The notes below the pieces were generated by a model. It searched no databases. It was not told where the DNA came from and worked only from the letters and a program-made list of their open reading frames with translations. The translations under genes were made by a program, and so were the position numbers. Positions 52,497 through 64,000 of a DNA stretch of 64,000 nt are shown here, piece after piece (position 1 is the first letter of the stretch; each line of letters starts with the position of its first letter). The DNA comes from Pseudomonas sp. 8O (GTDB taxonomy: Bacteria; Pseudomonadota; Gammaproteobacteria; Pseudomonadales; Pseudomonadaceae), in NCBI RefSeq assembly GCF_902506495.1, contig NZ_LR733265.1, forward strand, positions 950,587 to 1,014,586, written 5' to 3'.

Positions 52497-54791
52497 TCAT
52501 GGGCGTGGCAACAGTTCGAAACGCGCCTCCTGCACGCTCTCCGAATCCAGCCCCAACTGAACACGGAAGGCACCCGGCTCGCTGACATGCTGCAGGCTGG
52601 CGTTGTAGAAACGCAGCATGCTTTCGTCGATCTCGAAACTCAGCTCGCGCGCCTCACCTGCCTCAAGCTTGACCCTGCGAAAATCCTTGAGTTCCTTCAC
52701 CGGACGGATCACCGAAGCAGCCTCGTCATGCAGATACAGCTGCACCACGGTCGCGCCAGCCCTGGGCCCGGCGTTCTTCAGCGTGACGCTGACGCGAATT
52801 TTCTCGCCCGCCTTCATGCGCTCGGCGGACAGCTTCGGCGCCGAAAGCTGGAAGTCGCTGTAGCTCAAACCGTAACCAAAGGGATAGAGCGGCCCGTTGG
52901 GCTCCTCGAAATATTGCGAGGTGTAGTTGCCCGGCGTACCGGGTGTGTACGGCCGCCCCAGGCGCAGGTGGTTGTAGTAGGTGGGAATCTGCCCGACCGA
53001 ACGCGGGAAGGTGATCGGCAGCTTGCCGGAAGGGTTGTGCTCACCGAACAGCACATCGGCGATGGCATGGCCACCCTCGATGCCGCTGTACCAGGTTTCC
53101 AGTATCGCATCGGCGTTTTCCTTCTCCCAGCCGAGCGCCAGCGGCCGGCCGTTCATCAGCACCAGTACCAATGGCTTGCCGGTGGCCTTGAGCGCGCGCA
53201 GCAGCGCCTGCTGGCTGTCCGGCAGGTCCAGACGAGTGCGGCTGGACGACTCATGGGACATACCACGCGCCTCCCCTACGGCCGCGACGATGACGTCAGC
53301 CTGAGCGGCGACACGCACGGCCTCCTCCAGCATTGCCTGTGGCGAACGTTTGTCCAGCACCACCTCGGGGCGGTCCCAGTTGAGCTGGTTGAGATAACTG
53401 ATCACATGGGCATCGTCGGTGACGTTGGCGCCCACGGCGTAAAGCAGCTTGCCCTGGCCGTTGAGCTCCGCCTCCATGCCCTTGCGCAGCGTGATGGCCT
53501 GCTCGGCTACACCGACCGCCGACCAACTGCCGAGCATGTCCACCGGCGAGTCGGCCAGCGGACCGATCAGGGCGACGGTGGTCTTCTTGCTCAGCGGCAG
53601 GGTGTTGTCATAGTTTTCCAGCAACACCAGGGAGTCACGCGCCATGGCCCGTGCATCGGCGCGGTGCAGACGGCTTTCGGCATTGACGTCGGCCGGGTCG
53701 TCCTCGGCGCGGCCGATACGGCGGAACGGATCATGGAACAGGCCGAGGTCATATTTGGTGTTCAGCACATGGGTGACGGCTTCATCCAGCACACTCTGCG
53801 CTACCGCACCGCTGCGCACCAGTGTCGGCAGCTCCTGATAGTAGAGCGTGTCGGCCATGCTCATCCCGACACCTGCCGTGACGGCCAGTTTTGCAGCCTC
53901 ACGGCCATCGGCGGCCACACCATGGCGCAGCAGTTCGGTGATCGCGCCGTGGTCGCTGAGCGCCACCCCCTTGAAGCCCCAGTCGCGACGCAACAGATCA
54001 CGCAGCAGCCAGGTGTTGGCCGAAGCAGGTACGCCATTGATCGCGTTCAGCGCCACCATCACCCCGCCGGCGCCAGCATCGATGGCAGCGCGATAAGGCG
54101 GCAGATAATCCTGGTACATGCGCATCGGGCTCATGTCGACCACGTTGTAGTCGCGCCCACCCTCCACCGCGCCGTACAGGGCGAAGTGCTTGACGCTGGC
54201 CATGATGCGCTGCGGGTCGCTGGGATTTCCCCCCTGATAGCCACGCACCATGGCTGCGGCGATGCGCGAAACCAGATACGGGTCCTCGCCGAAACCTTCG
54301 GAGGTCCGCCCCCAACGCGGATCGCGGGAAATGTCCACGGTCGGCGCGAAGGTCATGTCCAGGCCGTCGGCGCTGGCCTCGAAGGCTGCGACCCGAGCAC
54401 TGTTCTCGATGGCGGCAATGTCCCAGCTCGAAGCCAGTCCCAGACCAATCGGGAACGTGGTGCGATGGCCATGAATCACGTCATAGGCGAAGAACACCGG
54501 GATACCCAGGCGACTGCGCAGCGCCGCCTCCTGCATCGGGCGGTTCTCCGGACGTATCACCGAATTGAAGGTGGCACCGATGCGTCCTGCGGCCATCTCC
54601 TCGCGGATGCGCTCACGCGGCATATCGCCGCCGATGCTGATCAGGCGCAGTTGGCCGACCTTTTCCTCGAGGGTCATACGACCTACAAGATCGGCGATGA
54701 AGGCCGATTTGTCATCTATCGAAGGTGCAGCAGCCAGCAGGTTGGGGAAGATCAGGGCAGAGGCAAGCGCGAAGTGGTGCAGGTATTTCAT
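52497..54791 (-). CDS. bglX: Periplasmic beta-glucosidase BglX
   Basis: 764 aa GH3 enzyme that cleaves beta-glucosides in the periplasm. Signal peptide MKYLHHFALASALIFPNLLA. GH3 catalytic nucleophile in VALSDHGAITELLRHG; GH3 C-terminal domain (VVAAVGEARGMSHESSSRTR; ILETWYSGIEGGHAIADVLF) and a fibronectin-III-like end (VSVTLKNAGPRAGATVVQLY). Adjacent to opgGH; OPGs are beta-glucans, so a turnover role is possible (inference). ATG 54791 gives the cleanest signal peptide; ATG 54803 is 4 codons earlier. Confidence 0.95.
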   Translation of the reverse strand: MKYLHHFALASALIFPNLLAAAPSIDDKSAFIADLVGRMTLEEKVGQLRLISIGGDMPRERIREEMAAGRIGATFNSVIRPENRPMQEAALRSRLGIPVFFAYDVIHGHRTTFPIGLGLASSWDIAAIENSARVAAFEASADGLDMTFAPTVDISRDPRWGRTSEGFGEDPYLVSRIAAAMVRGYQGGNPSDPQRIMASVKHFALYGAVEGGRDYNVVDMSPMRMYQDYLPPYRAAIDAGAGGVMVALNAINGVPASANTWLLRDLLRRDWGFKGVALSDHGAITELLRHGVAADGREAAKLAVTAGVGMSMADTLYYQELPTLVRSGAVAQSVLDEAVTHVLNTKYDLGLFHDPFRRIGRAEDDPADVNAESRLHRADARAMARDSLVLLENYDNTLPLSKKTTVALIGPLADSPVDMLGSWSAVGVAEQAITLRKGMEAELNGQGKLLYAVGANVTDDAHVISYLNQLNWDRPEVVLDKRSPQAMLEEAVRVAAQADVIVAAVGEARGMSHESSSRTRLDLPDSQQALLRALKATGKPLVLVLMNGRPLALGWEKENADAILETWYSGIEGGHAIADVLFGEHNPSGKLPITFPRSVGQIPTYYNHLRLGRPYTPGTPGNYTSQYFEEPNGPLYPFGYGLSYSDFQLSAPKLSAERMKAGEKIRVSVTLKNAGPRAGATVVQLYLHDEAASVIRPVKELKDFRRVKLEAGEARELSFEIDESMLRFYNASLQHVSEPGAFRVQLGLDSESVQEARFELLPRP

Positions 54792-55009
54792 CGAGAGCGG
54801 CATCCGGGATGCGAATCATTGTTTGAATGGCCGCCACGATACTCCCAGTCATCGTGCCGCGCCGCGGGTCGGCGCAAAAAAACTCAAGCACCATTCAAAG
54901 GCGGTCCAGCAATTACGACCTCGAACTTTCACAAACTTGCGCATTTTTTTCGTCGACACTGGTTTTGCATGTCGGCAGGCGTAGCATGGGCTGCATTCGG
55001 GAGGAAATG
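54792..55009. promoter_or_regulatory. Divergent promoter region of bglX and the AraC-type gene
   Basis: 218 bases that must hold the promoters of both genes. A run of A and T around 54870-54960 fits, but individual boxes are not clear. The regulator could act here on bglX; that is inference. Confidence 0.45.
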
Positions 55010-55882
55010 ATGGCGCAATTCGAACATCTGCAGGTATTCCAGAGCATGAGCCGTTCGGCCAATGCGCGGCTGCACGCCATGGCCGAACTGGGCAACGGCA
55101 TGGGCGTGGCACGCTGGAGCAACGCCCATGATGCACGTGACTACCTGGCCCCCAGCCATCACACGCTGTCGTGCTACCTCAGTGGCGGCACTGGCACCTT
55201 TCGCCGCGAGCAGCCCGGCAACAAGGGCGCTCCAGACAAACTGTGCATCCTGCCGGCCGAGCATCAGTCGGCATGGATCATCAACGGTGAAATTCAGCTT
55301 GCCCATCTTTATATAGAGCAGGAGCAGTTCGCTCTTGGTGCGGTCGCCTTGCTCGATCGCGAACCGCGCAGCCTGCAACTGGAAGAAGCGACCTTTCTCG
55401 AGGACGCCGAACAGTCCGCACGCTTTCGCCAGCTGTGCACCCTCGACTGGCAGGAGCCGGGCGAACGCCTGCTGGCCAGCAGCCTGGCGCACCAACTGCT
55501 CGACCATGCGCTGCTCAACCAGGTTGGCCTGCGCCAGAGTCTGCGCCTCAAGGGTGGCCTGGCACCGTTGCAACGCAGGCGTGTACGCGAGTTCATCGAG
55601 CAGCATCTGGAGACGCCGCTGCCGCTGAGCCAACTGGCGGCGCTTTGCGCCCTTTCGGAATACCACTTCGCGCGCATGTTCCAGAGCAGCTTCGGCCTGC
55701 CGCCTCACCGCTACGTGCTGGCCCGGCGCCTGGCGCGTGCCTGCCAGATGCTACGTCAGCCAGCCCCTGCTCTGAGCGAAGTGGCGTTGGCCTGCGGCTT
55801 CGCCAGCGCCAGCCATTTCAGCAACCGCTTTCGCCAGGCACTGGGCGCCACTCCGGGGCAATACCGCGCTGCATTTCTGTAG
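55010..55882 (+). CDS. AraC-family transcriptional regulator
   Basis: 290 aa from ATG 55010, with GGGAGG five bases upstream; an ATG directly before it (55007) is too close. N-terminal sensing domain with no recognised ligand, C-terminal double helix-turn-helix: LSQLAALCALSEYHFARMFQ and LSEVALACGFASASHFSNRF, then RQALGATPGQYR. Divergent from bglX, so a sugar-responsive role is possible but unproven. Confidence 0.92.
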   Translation: MAQFEHLQVFQSMSRSANARLHAMAELGNGMGVARWSNAHDARDYLAPSHHTLSCYLSGGTGTFRREQPGNKGAPDKLCILPAEHQSAWIINGEIQLAHLYIEQEQFALGAVALLDREPRSLQLEEATFLEDAEQSARFRQLCTLDWQEPGERLLASSLAHQLLDHALLNQVGLRQSLRLKGGLAPLQRRRVREFIEQHLETPLPLSQLAALCALSEYHFARMFQSSFGLPPHRYVLARRLARACQMLRQPAPALSEVALACGFASASHFSNRFRQALGATPGQYRAAFL

Positions 55883-56027
55883 GACGAGAACAACCCGCTT
55901 CCCGCCCTGTCGTCGGCAATCTCGGCGCCACGCCTGCTAATCGTCACGCGGCTATGCGAAAATCTGCGGCTTTGCATTGCCACGGCCCAGTCATGCGCCC
56001 ATCACTTTTCCCCATGGGGCTTCGTTG

Positions 56028-58658
<2,631 letters not shown>

Positions 58659-58735
58659 CACCTCTCCTCCTACGCTTCATCGATCCACCATCACGCCGAC
58701 AGTGGTGGATGAAAAGAGCGTCATCCCCCTAAATT

Positions 58736-59230
58736 TCAGTCAGACGCATCGTCGCGCTCGGACTCGGCATCCTCGCGGTTGCGCGCCATGTTGCGGGGAT
58801 GCGGGCCGGCCACGGCCGGAAAGCGCGACGAAGCGTAGCGCACCACCAGAATTGCCAGGGCCAGCAACAGGATCGCCCCCGACACCATCACCACGCCCCA
58901 ACTCGGCTTGTGCGTGTGGGAAATGTCGGAAATCAACAAACGGGTCAGCGCAGTGATCGCCACGTAGATCATGAAGCGAATCGGCATGTGGTTGGTCTTG
59001 AAGTAGATACCGACCATCGCCGCCAATTCCAGGTAGATGAACAGCAACAGAATGTCATCGACCGTGATGTGCCCCTTCTCGAGCATACCGATGAAGGTCA
59101 TCACCCCAGCCCAGGCCGTGATCGCCCCGATGGCGAACAGCGCCAGGTAATGGAAGGCCTCCATCAGCAGATTACCCAAGGATTCCGCCAGGCCATGCAT
59201 GCCCGTACGCAGACGTTCCGCCCAATTCAT
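58736..59230 (-). CDS. psiE: PsiE-type phosphate-starvation membrane protein
   Basis: 164 aa, four membrane helices (about 20-38, 48-66, 82-98, 108-130), matching the PsiE family (GHITVDDILLLFIYLELAAM; YFKTNHMPIRFMIYVAITAL). In E. coli psiE is induced by phosphate starvation; function unknown. GGGGAGAAG before ATG 59230 decides the start. Confidence 0.92.
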   Translation of the reverse strand: MNWAERLRTGMHGLAESLGNLLMEAFHYLALFAIGAITAWAGVMTFIGMLEKGHITVDDILLLFIYLELAAMVGIYFKTNHMPIRFMIYVAITALTRLLISDISHTHKPSWGVVMVSGAILLLALAILVVRYASSRFPAVAGPHPRNMARNREDAESERDDASD

Positions 59231-59354
59231 CGTGTCACTTCTCCCCAAACAAACATGACGCCCATGCATCCGACATGGATGCACGCCGACGAGCATGCAG
59301 GAAAAACACCAGCTTGAGGATGATGCGGCGATGTGACGGAAAGACACAGGCCGT

Positions 59355-60530
59355 TCAGACGACAGCGAGCACCGGCTGACGTGATTCAGGCCAGGCGAAG
59401 CGGTGCTTGCCCGCTTCCTTGGCGAGATACATGGCCGCATCGGCCGCAGCGATAAGCCGGCGGCGATCTTCGCCATGTTCGGCATAGCGCGCCAGCCCCA
59501 CACTGACGCCGACCCGCACATCGGGAAACTGCTCCAGCAGCGGCACATCAAGCGCCTCGATCAGACGCTGAGCCAGGCGCTCGACAGCGCCAGCATCACC
59601 TGCCGCGATGACAGCGAACTCATCCCCGCCGAGTCGTGCCAGCACTTCTCCTTCACGCATCAAACCCTGCCAACGTGCAACCACCGCCTTGAGTATCGCG
59701 TCTCCGCCAGCATGGCCATACTGATCGTTAATCGGCTTGAAGCCATCGAGATCGAGATAAAGTAGCGCCACCTGACGCTCTCCCCGCCTGGCGAGCGCCA
59801 ATGCCTGATCCAGCATTTCGTTGAAGGCTCGTCGATTCGGCACCTGGGTGAGACTGTCGTGCTGCGACTCGAAGGTCAGGCGCTCGAGCAACTCGGCGCG
59901 CTCACTGAGGTCACGACGCAAATCGATAAACAGCAGCGTAAGCAGCCCTAGCATCAGCAGCGCAACACCGCCGCCGCCCCATAGCGCCAGATCCGAGCGC
60001 CATTCCAGATCCGCCTTCTGTTTTTCAAGGGATGCCGTTACGCCTCGTTCGATATTGCCGATGCGGACACGCATTTCATCCATGTAAAACTTGCCGACGT
60101 CCTCGGCCAGCATGCGCTGTGCAGCGCTCTGCCCCTGCTCCCTACGCACGACGATGGTCTGTGCCAGCTCGTTGCGCTTGAGCTGGCTGAGTCCGGCAAT
60201 CGCATCAATATCAGGCTTGTAAGCACTGAGCATTGGGGTTTCGACAAGTAGCAACAGTTGCTCATCCAGTTGCCCGATGGCTCGTTCGTAGGGCGCGAGG
60301 TACTGCTCGTTGCCCGTGAGCAAATAGCCGCGCTGACCGATCTCAGCGTCCTGCAGGATAGAAAGCAACGAAGACAGCCGGTAAAGGGATCGATACAGAT
60401 CTTGTACATCACGACCACTGGAGAGGCTGGCCTGACTTCCCCAGATAGCCCCAATGAGTAGCATCAGGCTCAGGTAAAACAGTGCCACCAGCGCGAGCAA
60501 CTTGCGCTTTACACGACCGACTGAGTTCAA
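59355..60530 (-). CDS. Diguanylate cyclase with CHASE3-type sensor
   Basis: 391 aa from TTG 60530, which has GAGG eight bases upstream; an ATG at 60572 would give a longer protein with an unlikely N-terminus. First membrane helix (LLALVALFYLSLMLLIGAIW), a CHASE3-like helical periplasmic domain (LQDAEIGQRGYLLTGNEQYL), a second helix (GGGGVALLMLGLLTLLFIDL) and a GGDEF domain with intact GGDEF. The inhibitory RxxD site reads REGE, so feedback inhibition is probably lost. Confidence 0.9.
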   Translation of the reverse strand: MNSVGRVKRKLLALVALFYLSLMLLIGAIWGSQASLSSGRDVQDLYRSLYRLSSLLSILQDAEIGQRGYLLTGNEQYLAPYERAIGQLDEQLLLLVETPMLSAYKPDIDAIAGLSQLKRNELAQTIVVRREQGQSAAQRMLAEDVGKFYMDEMRVRIGNIERGVTASLEKQKADLEWRSDLALWGGGGVALLMLGLLTLLFIDLRRDLSERAELLERLTFESQHDSLTQVPNRRAFNEMLDQALALARRGERQVALLYLDLDGFKPINDQYGHAGGDAILKAVVARWQGLMREGEVLARLGGDEFAVIAAGDAGAVERLAQRLIEALDVPLLEQFPDVRVGVSVGLARYAEHGEDRRRLIAAADAAMYLAKEAGKHRFAWPESRQPVLAVV

Positions 60531-60877
60531 GGTGAACACCTCATGATTGGGCACTGCAAAGGCGAAGCACATACGCCCGAAGTGACTATAGATGCCCACT
60601 AAACAGCTACACAAGCGCCGCCCCGGAAAACGTTTGATAAAGAATCCGATGCTGACTCAACATATACAATAATTGTACAAACGTACCTGATCCTGCCGTT
60701 GGCGATACCTACACCCAAACGCCGCCGCCCGATGAATGCAGGCGCAAATCGAGTCATCTAAGCTGCCCATCAAGCCCAATGCTGGCAAAAAAGAAGCGAG
60801 TCCTTTATTCTCGCCACCACTGTACAAACAACCAGTTAATTACTGACCGACACGTATGAAGGCAGATGAGGTGATGA
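60531..60877. other. Upstream region of yebG
   Basis: 347 bases with an AT-rich tract at 60655-60690; no gene. The LexA-type box at 60820 belongs to yebG. Confidence 0.5.
60820..60835 (+). promoter_or_regulatory. LexA (SOS) box upstream of yebG
   Basis: CTGTACAAACAACCAG, a full CTG-N10-CAG match to the LexA operator, 43 bases before the yebG ATG. Predicts LexA repression and DNA-damage induction. Confidence 0.82.
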
Positions 60878-61141
60878 ATGGCCGTCGAAGTGGTGTACCG
60901 CAGCAGTCGCGATCCGGAGCGCTTGTTCATGGATAAGGCCGAAGCCGATCGTTACGACAAGATGCTGGAGCTGGCCGAGCGCCTGAGCGAGGTGCTGCAC
61001 AAGGCCGTGCCGTCCTTGAGCGAGGAACAGGGCGAGGAACTGGGTATATTCATGGCCAAGAATCGCGACGTGTTTGCCAAAGCGTTCAAGAGCCAGCCCG
61101 ATGCCCTCGACGAACTCGAGGTCGACGCAGCCAGCGAGTGA
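60878..61141 (+). CDS. yebG: YebG-family DNA-damage-inducible protein
   Basis: 87 aa. MAVEVVYRSSRDPERLF and the KAEADRYDKMLELAERLSEV helix are typical of YebG, an SOS protein of E. coli with unknown function. A LexA box lies upstream, which supports the name. Acidic C-terminus (DELEVDAASE). Confidence 0.92.
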   Translation: MAVEVVYRSSRDPERLFMDKAEADRYDKMLELAERLSEVLHKAVPSLSEEQGEELGIFMAKNRDVFAKAFKSQPDALDELEVDAASE

Positions 61142-61190
61142 TCAGGCGTGCAGCCCGGGCACGCGCAATGTGGGCCCGGCCAGCATCACT

Positions 61191-61433
61191 TCAGCCCTCG
61201 CTCGCTCGATAATCTGCAGCAGCCGCCTGTAACCAGGCAGGTAGATCACGTCGCCTGACCCCCTCACGCTGCGCACTGGCCAATTGTTCCAGCATGTACG
61301 CGCGCTTGGCTGTATCGCCTTCGGCCAGCGACAGTGCCAGGTCACGGTCACTCCACTGACGGATGCGTCGATACAGCCACCAGTGGAAATACAACCCGAC
61401 GGCCGTGGTAACGATGATGATGAAATAATCCAT
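61191..61433 (-). CDS. Small hypothetical membrane protein
   Basis: 80 aa. One N-terminal membrane helix (MDYFIIIVTTAVGLYFHWWL) then a charged helical part (RRIRQWSDRDLALSLAEGDT). Purine-rich GGGAGGGGGAAA upstream of ATG 61433 supports this frame over the 98-residue overlapping one. Family unknown. Confidence 0.75.
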   Translation of the reverse strand: MDYFIIIVTTAVGLYFHWWLYRRIRQWSDRDLALSLAEGDTAKRAYMLEQLASAQREGVRRRDLPAWLQAAAADYRASEG

Positions 61434-61695
61434 GGCAATTTCCCCCTCCCCTCACGCTAATCCAACCCGTGCCCCCGCGCCAAGCGCAGCATTGCCTCAG
61501 GCGCCAACGCCGGCGCGACACCGCTCTTCACGGTAATCGCAACGCGCGTGCGGTTTAAAATGGCCACGCGCGGGAAAATTCAAATGCCACCAAATAGATA
61601 TCACCCACAATTACAATCACTCCAATAATGACCAATAAATAACTTGACGATTATTAGCGTGAGTTTTAATTTTTCCAAAATCGGCCACACATAGA

Positions 61696-61712
61696 GTTCC
61701 ATATAACGGAAC
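61696..61712. promoter_or_regulatory. IclR-type operator before iclR-family gene
   Basis: GTTCCATATAACGGAAC, a GTTCC-N7-GGAAC palindrome 10 bases before the regulator ATG. The same palindrome occurs at 62585. The position suggests autorepression. Confidence 0.75.
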
Positions 61713-61722
61713 AAGGAGTGGT

Positions 61723-62517
61723 ATGAGCACATTGGAAAACGCTGCTGCAATATTGTCATTATTTGCGCAACGACAAACAAACTTCAGCCAGCCGGGCATT
61801 AGCTTCAGCGATGTAGTCGCGCAACTGGAACTCCCTAAAAGTACCGCATCGCGTTTACTGAAAACCCTGGAAAGCCAGCACTGGCTGAAACGCGACCCGC
61901 ATACTCGCCACTACCATATCGGTAGTCTGCTGCTGAAAGTGGCCGGCTTCTACCTATCGACACCGCTGGTCGAAAGTGCCGCGATGGCCATGAGACGACT
62001 TGCTCACCTGAGCATTTGCACGGGGTATATCGCCGTACTGGAAGGGTGCGAAGGTCGGGTGATGCGTGCGCTGCCGGGCAAGCACTTCATGCATGTCGTG
62101 ACGCCGGTTGGGGCCCTGTCGCCTGCTGCCGAAACCTCCGTAGGCCGCGCCCTGCTTGCGCGTGAGAGCGATGAGCAGGTGCGCAGCCACTATGCAGAAG
62201 GCTACCGCGTGCAGTCACCTGGGTCCCCACAAACACTCGATGCCTTGCTGAAGGAACTCGCGCGAATCCGCTCGCGCGGCTGGTCACTGGCATGCAATGA
62301 AATCTTGCCTGGCATCAGCTCGCTGGCGACGGCAGTCTGCAACAAGCACCGCAGCGAAACGGTGGGACTGTGCCTGTCATACCCCTCGCTGAGCGAGGGT
62401 CAACCCTGCGCACCTGAAGTGCTCGCAGCCTTGATGGCTGTATCGCGAACACTCGGTGAAACACTGGGCGATAGTTACTGGGAACCCATCAGGCAACTGC
62501 CAGCATCAGCAATGTAA
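61723..62517 (+). CDS. IclR-family transcriptional regulator
   Basis: 264 aa. N-terminal winged helix-turn-helix (VVAQLELPKSTASRLLKTLE at about 31-50) and C-terminal IclR effector domain (ARIRSRGWSLACNEILPGIS near 190). AAGGAGTGGT precedes the ATG. It and the transporter downstream share the same 17-bp palindrome, so it probably regulates both. Effector unknown. Confidence 0.94.
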   Translation: MSTLENAAAILSLFAQRQTNFSQPGISFSDVVAQLELPKSTASRLLKTLESQHWLKRDPHTRHYHIGSLLLKVAGFYLSTPLVESAAMAMRRLAHLSICTGYIAVLEGCEGRVMRALPGKHFMHVVTPVGALSPAAETSVGRALLARESDEQVRSHYAEGYRVQSPGSPQTLDALLKELARIRSRGWSLACNEILPGISSLATAVCNKHRSETVGLCLSYPSLSEGQPCAPEVLAALMAVSRTLGETLGDSYWEPIRQLPASAM

Positions 62518-62584
62518 ACACTTGCGCACAACGTACAGAAGTCTAACCACCATTTAAATCTTCACCCGTAGTTGCGCCCGGAAA

Positions 62585-62601
62585 GTTCCTTATAGCGGAA
62601 C
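62585..62601. promoter_or_regulatory. IclR-type operator before the transporter gene
   Basis: GTTCCTTATAGCGGAAC, 58 bases before the transporter ATG; it differs from the site at 61696 only in the 7-base centre (two changes). Confidence 0.75.
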
Positions 62602-62659
62602 TCATAAAAACAATTTGCAAGCCCTTCGAAATAACCGCCGAATACGTCAGGGAGCAGTT

Positions 62660-64000
62660 ATGAAGCCCGCACACCATAACCATTTATTGAGCGATATCGG
62701 CGTACTGTTCGTCATGGTGGTGCTGTCCGTGATCGGCGCAATCATCGGCATACAGTTGATCACTACATTGGGGGTAACGCCGATGACCTCGATCATCGGC
62801 GCGTTGGTGGCGATGCTGCTGGCTCGTCTGCCCTGGCAGGCGTTTCAACACTTTCGGCTGCTGGAAACACAGAACCTGGCGCAAACGGTCATTTCCTCGG
62901 CCACCTTCGGTGCAGCCAACAGTCTGCTAGCGCCCATTGCCCTGCCCTACGTGATGGGCCTGCCACATTTGATCATGCCAATGTTCTGCGGCGTGGCAGT
63001 GGCGATGCTGCTCGATGCCTACCTGCTGTATAGGCTCTTCGATACCAAGATCTTTCCTGCCACCGGCACCTGGCCACCCGGTATCGCCGCGGCCGAAGCT
63101 ATCAAGGCCGGTGATCGTGGTGGCATGCAGGCACGCCTGCTGCTGATTGGCGTGGGTCTCGGTGTTGTCGGCTCCATCCTGAAGATTCCGATGGCGGCCT
63201 TCGGCACTGCCTTCATCGGCAATATCTGGGCACTGACGATGTTTGGTGCGGGGCTGTTGATACAGGCTTACAGCCTGCCGCTAACCGGAGTCGACCTCAA
63301 CACGCATTACATTCCGCATGGTGTGATGGTAGGCGCTGGTCTGGTAGCGCTGATTCAGGTGGTGCTGATCATCTGCCGGAAAACCTCAGGCGCGGCCGCG
63401 ACACACAACCAGCCTGATAGTGACGTGCGTGTGGCGCTGGGTCTGGGTGCACTGGGTTACGTCCTGATTGCCGCGCTGCTCGCACTGGCGACAGGCCTGT
63501 ACAGTGAAATGTCGCTGATCATCCTCGCGGCATTCGTGCTGTACGCAGCCTTTGCTGCATTCGTGCACGAATTGATCGTGGGCATTGCCGCCATGCACTC
63601 GGGCTGGTTTCCGGCCTTCGCAGTGGCCCTCATCACGTTGATCATCGGCATTCTGCTCGGTTTTCCACCCCTGGCCCTGTGCGTACTCACCGGCTTTACT
63701 GCCGCCACTGGACCGGCGTTCGCCGATATGGGCTTCGATCTGAAAACGGGCTTCATTCTGCGCGGATATGGCGAGGACATGCCGCTGGAACTGCTGGGAC
63801 GACGCACCCAGTTGATCGCCGCCATGCTGGCCTTCGTCATCGCCATCATCGTGGTCTATCTGTTCCATGCCAGCTATTTCCAGCAGGCGCTGATCCCACC
63901 GGTTGCGCGGGTATTCGCCAAAACCATCGAGGCAGGCTTGCAACCAGGCATTGCCATCGCTCTGCTGACCTGGGCCATTCCTGGCGCCATCGTGCAGTTC
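62660..64000 (+). CDS. OPT/YSL-like transporter (partial, runs off the window)
   Basis: 447 codons with no stop before the window ends. More than ten hydrophobic helices; segments FPATGTWPPGIAAAEAIKAG and VDLNTHYIPHGVMVGAGLVA are OPT/YSL-like. OPT proteins import peptides or metal chelates; the substrate here is unknown. GGGAGCAG precedes the ATG. It follows an IclR gene and shares its palindrome, so it should be substrate-induced. Confidence 0.8.
   Translation, partial: MKPAHHNHLLSDIGVLFVMVVLSVIGAIIGIQLITTLGVTPMTSIIGALVAMLLARLPWQAFQHFRLLETQNLAQTVISSATFGAANSLLAPIALPYVMGLPHLIMPMFCGVAVAMLLDAYLLYRLFDTKIFPATGTWPPGIAAAEAIKAGDRGGMQARLLLIGVGLGVVGSILKIPMAAFGTAFIGNIWALTMFGAGLLIQAYSLPLTGVDLNTHYIPHGVMVGAGLVALIQVVLIICRKTSGAAATHNQPDSDVRVALGLGALGYVLIAALLALATGLYSEMSLIILAAFVLYAAFAAFVHELIVGIAAMHSGWFPAFAVALITLIIGILLGFPPLALCVLTGFTAATGPAFADMGFDLKTGFILRGYGEDMPLELLGRRTQLIAAMLAFVIAIIVVYLFHASYFQQALIPPVARVFAKTIEAGLQPGIAIALLTWAIPGAIVQF

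Overview
The window looks like a chromosomal segment of a high-GC gammaproteobacterium of the genus Pseudomonas, most likely the mendocina/oleovorans/stutzeri side of the genus. This is inferred from the gene order rpsB-tsf-pyrH-frr-uppS-cdsA-dxr-rseP-bamA, the glnD-dapC-dapD-csdAE-tcdA-dapE-rlmA neighbourhood, the long (344 aa) Pseudomonas-type DapD, the many Pseudomonas-style REP-like palindromes, and a chromosomal integron of the kind known from those species. No tRNA, rRNA or CRISPR array was seen.

Layout. 1-7892 (minus strand): translation, nucleotide, isoprenoid, phospholipid and outer-membrane assembly genes. 8174-22254: map and glnD, then lysine/diaminopimelate genes (dapC, dapD, dapE) mixed with sulfur-transfer genes (csdA, csdE, tcdA), an ArsC-like protein, rlmA and small hypothetical genes. 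22468-26743 (minus): a cold-shock protein and a three-gene Gld-type ABC system. 27098-about 32680: an integron with an integrase, an attI region and seven recognisable cassettes, AT-richer than its flanks. 32747-40546: small membrane proteins, a diguanylate cyclase, a DMT transporter, plsB and a trypsin-like protease. 40700-43986: a visibly decayed region, with a TRAP permease gene (dctM) broken by a 127-bp tandem duplication and 5'-truncated dctQ and mnmC remnants meeting head to head. 44074-60530: EamA transporter, UvrD-like helicase, cytochrome b561, opgGH plus bglX (periplasmic glucan synthesis and turnover), AraC regulator, SNF2 helicase, psiE and a second diguanylate cyclase. 60878-64000: SOS-type yebG, and an IclR regulator facing an OPT-type transporter that runs off the window, both preceded by the same palindrome.

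The most interesting part is the integron. Its integrase has the IntI-specific insert and all catalytic residues. Cassettes 1, 2 and 5 end in an inverse core that exactly complements the core at their own start, as circular cassette chemistry predicts; cassette 4 matches too, its inverse core now being cut off by an insertion. The cassettes encode a DUF3658-like lipoprotein, a small SH3-like protein, a Cys-rich protein, a secreted DUF3617-like protein, a possible SMI1/KNR4-like protein, a DoxX/YkgB-like membrane protein, and a two-gene cassette pairing a glycine-rich hydrophobic protein with an overlapping 55-aa membrane protein. One attC is split by a deleted IS1111-type element exactly next to its inverse core, another is interrupted by a MITE-like repeat, and the array end has lost most of its attC. 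None of the cassette functions can be settled from sequence alone.
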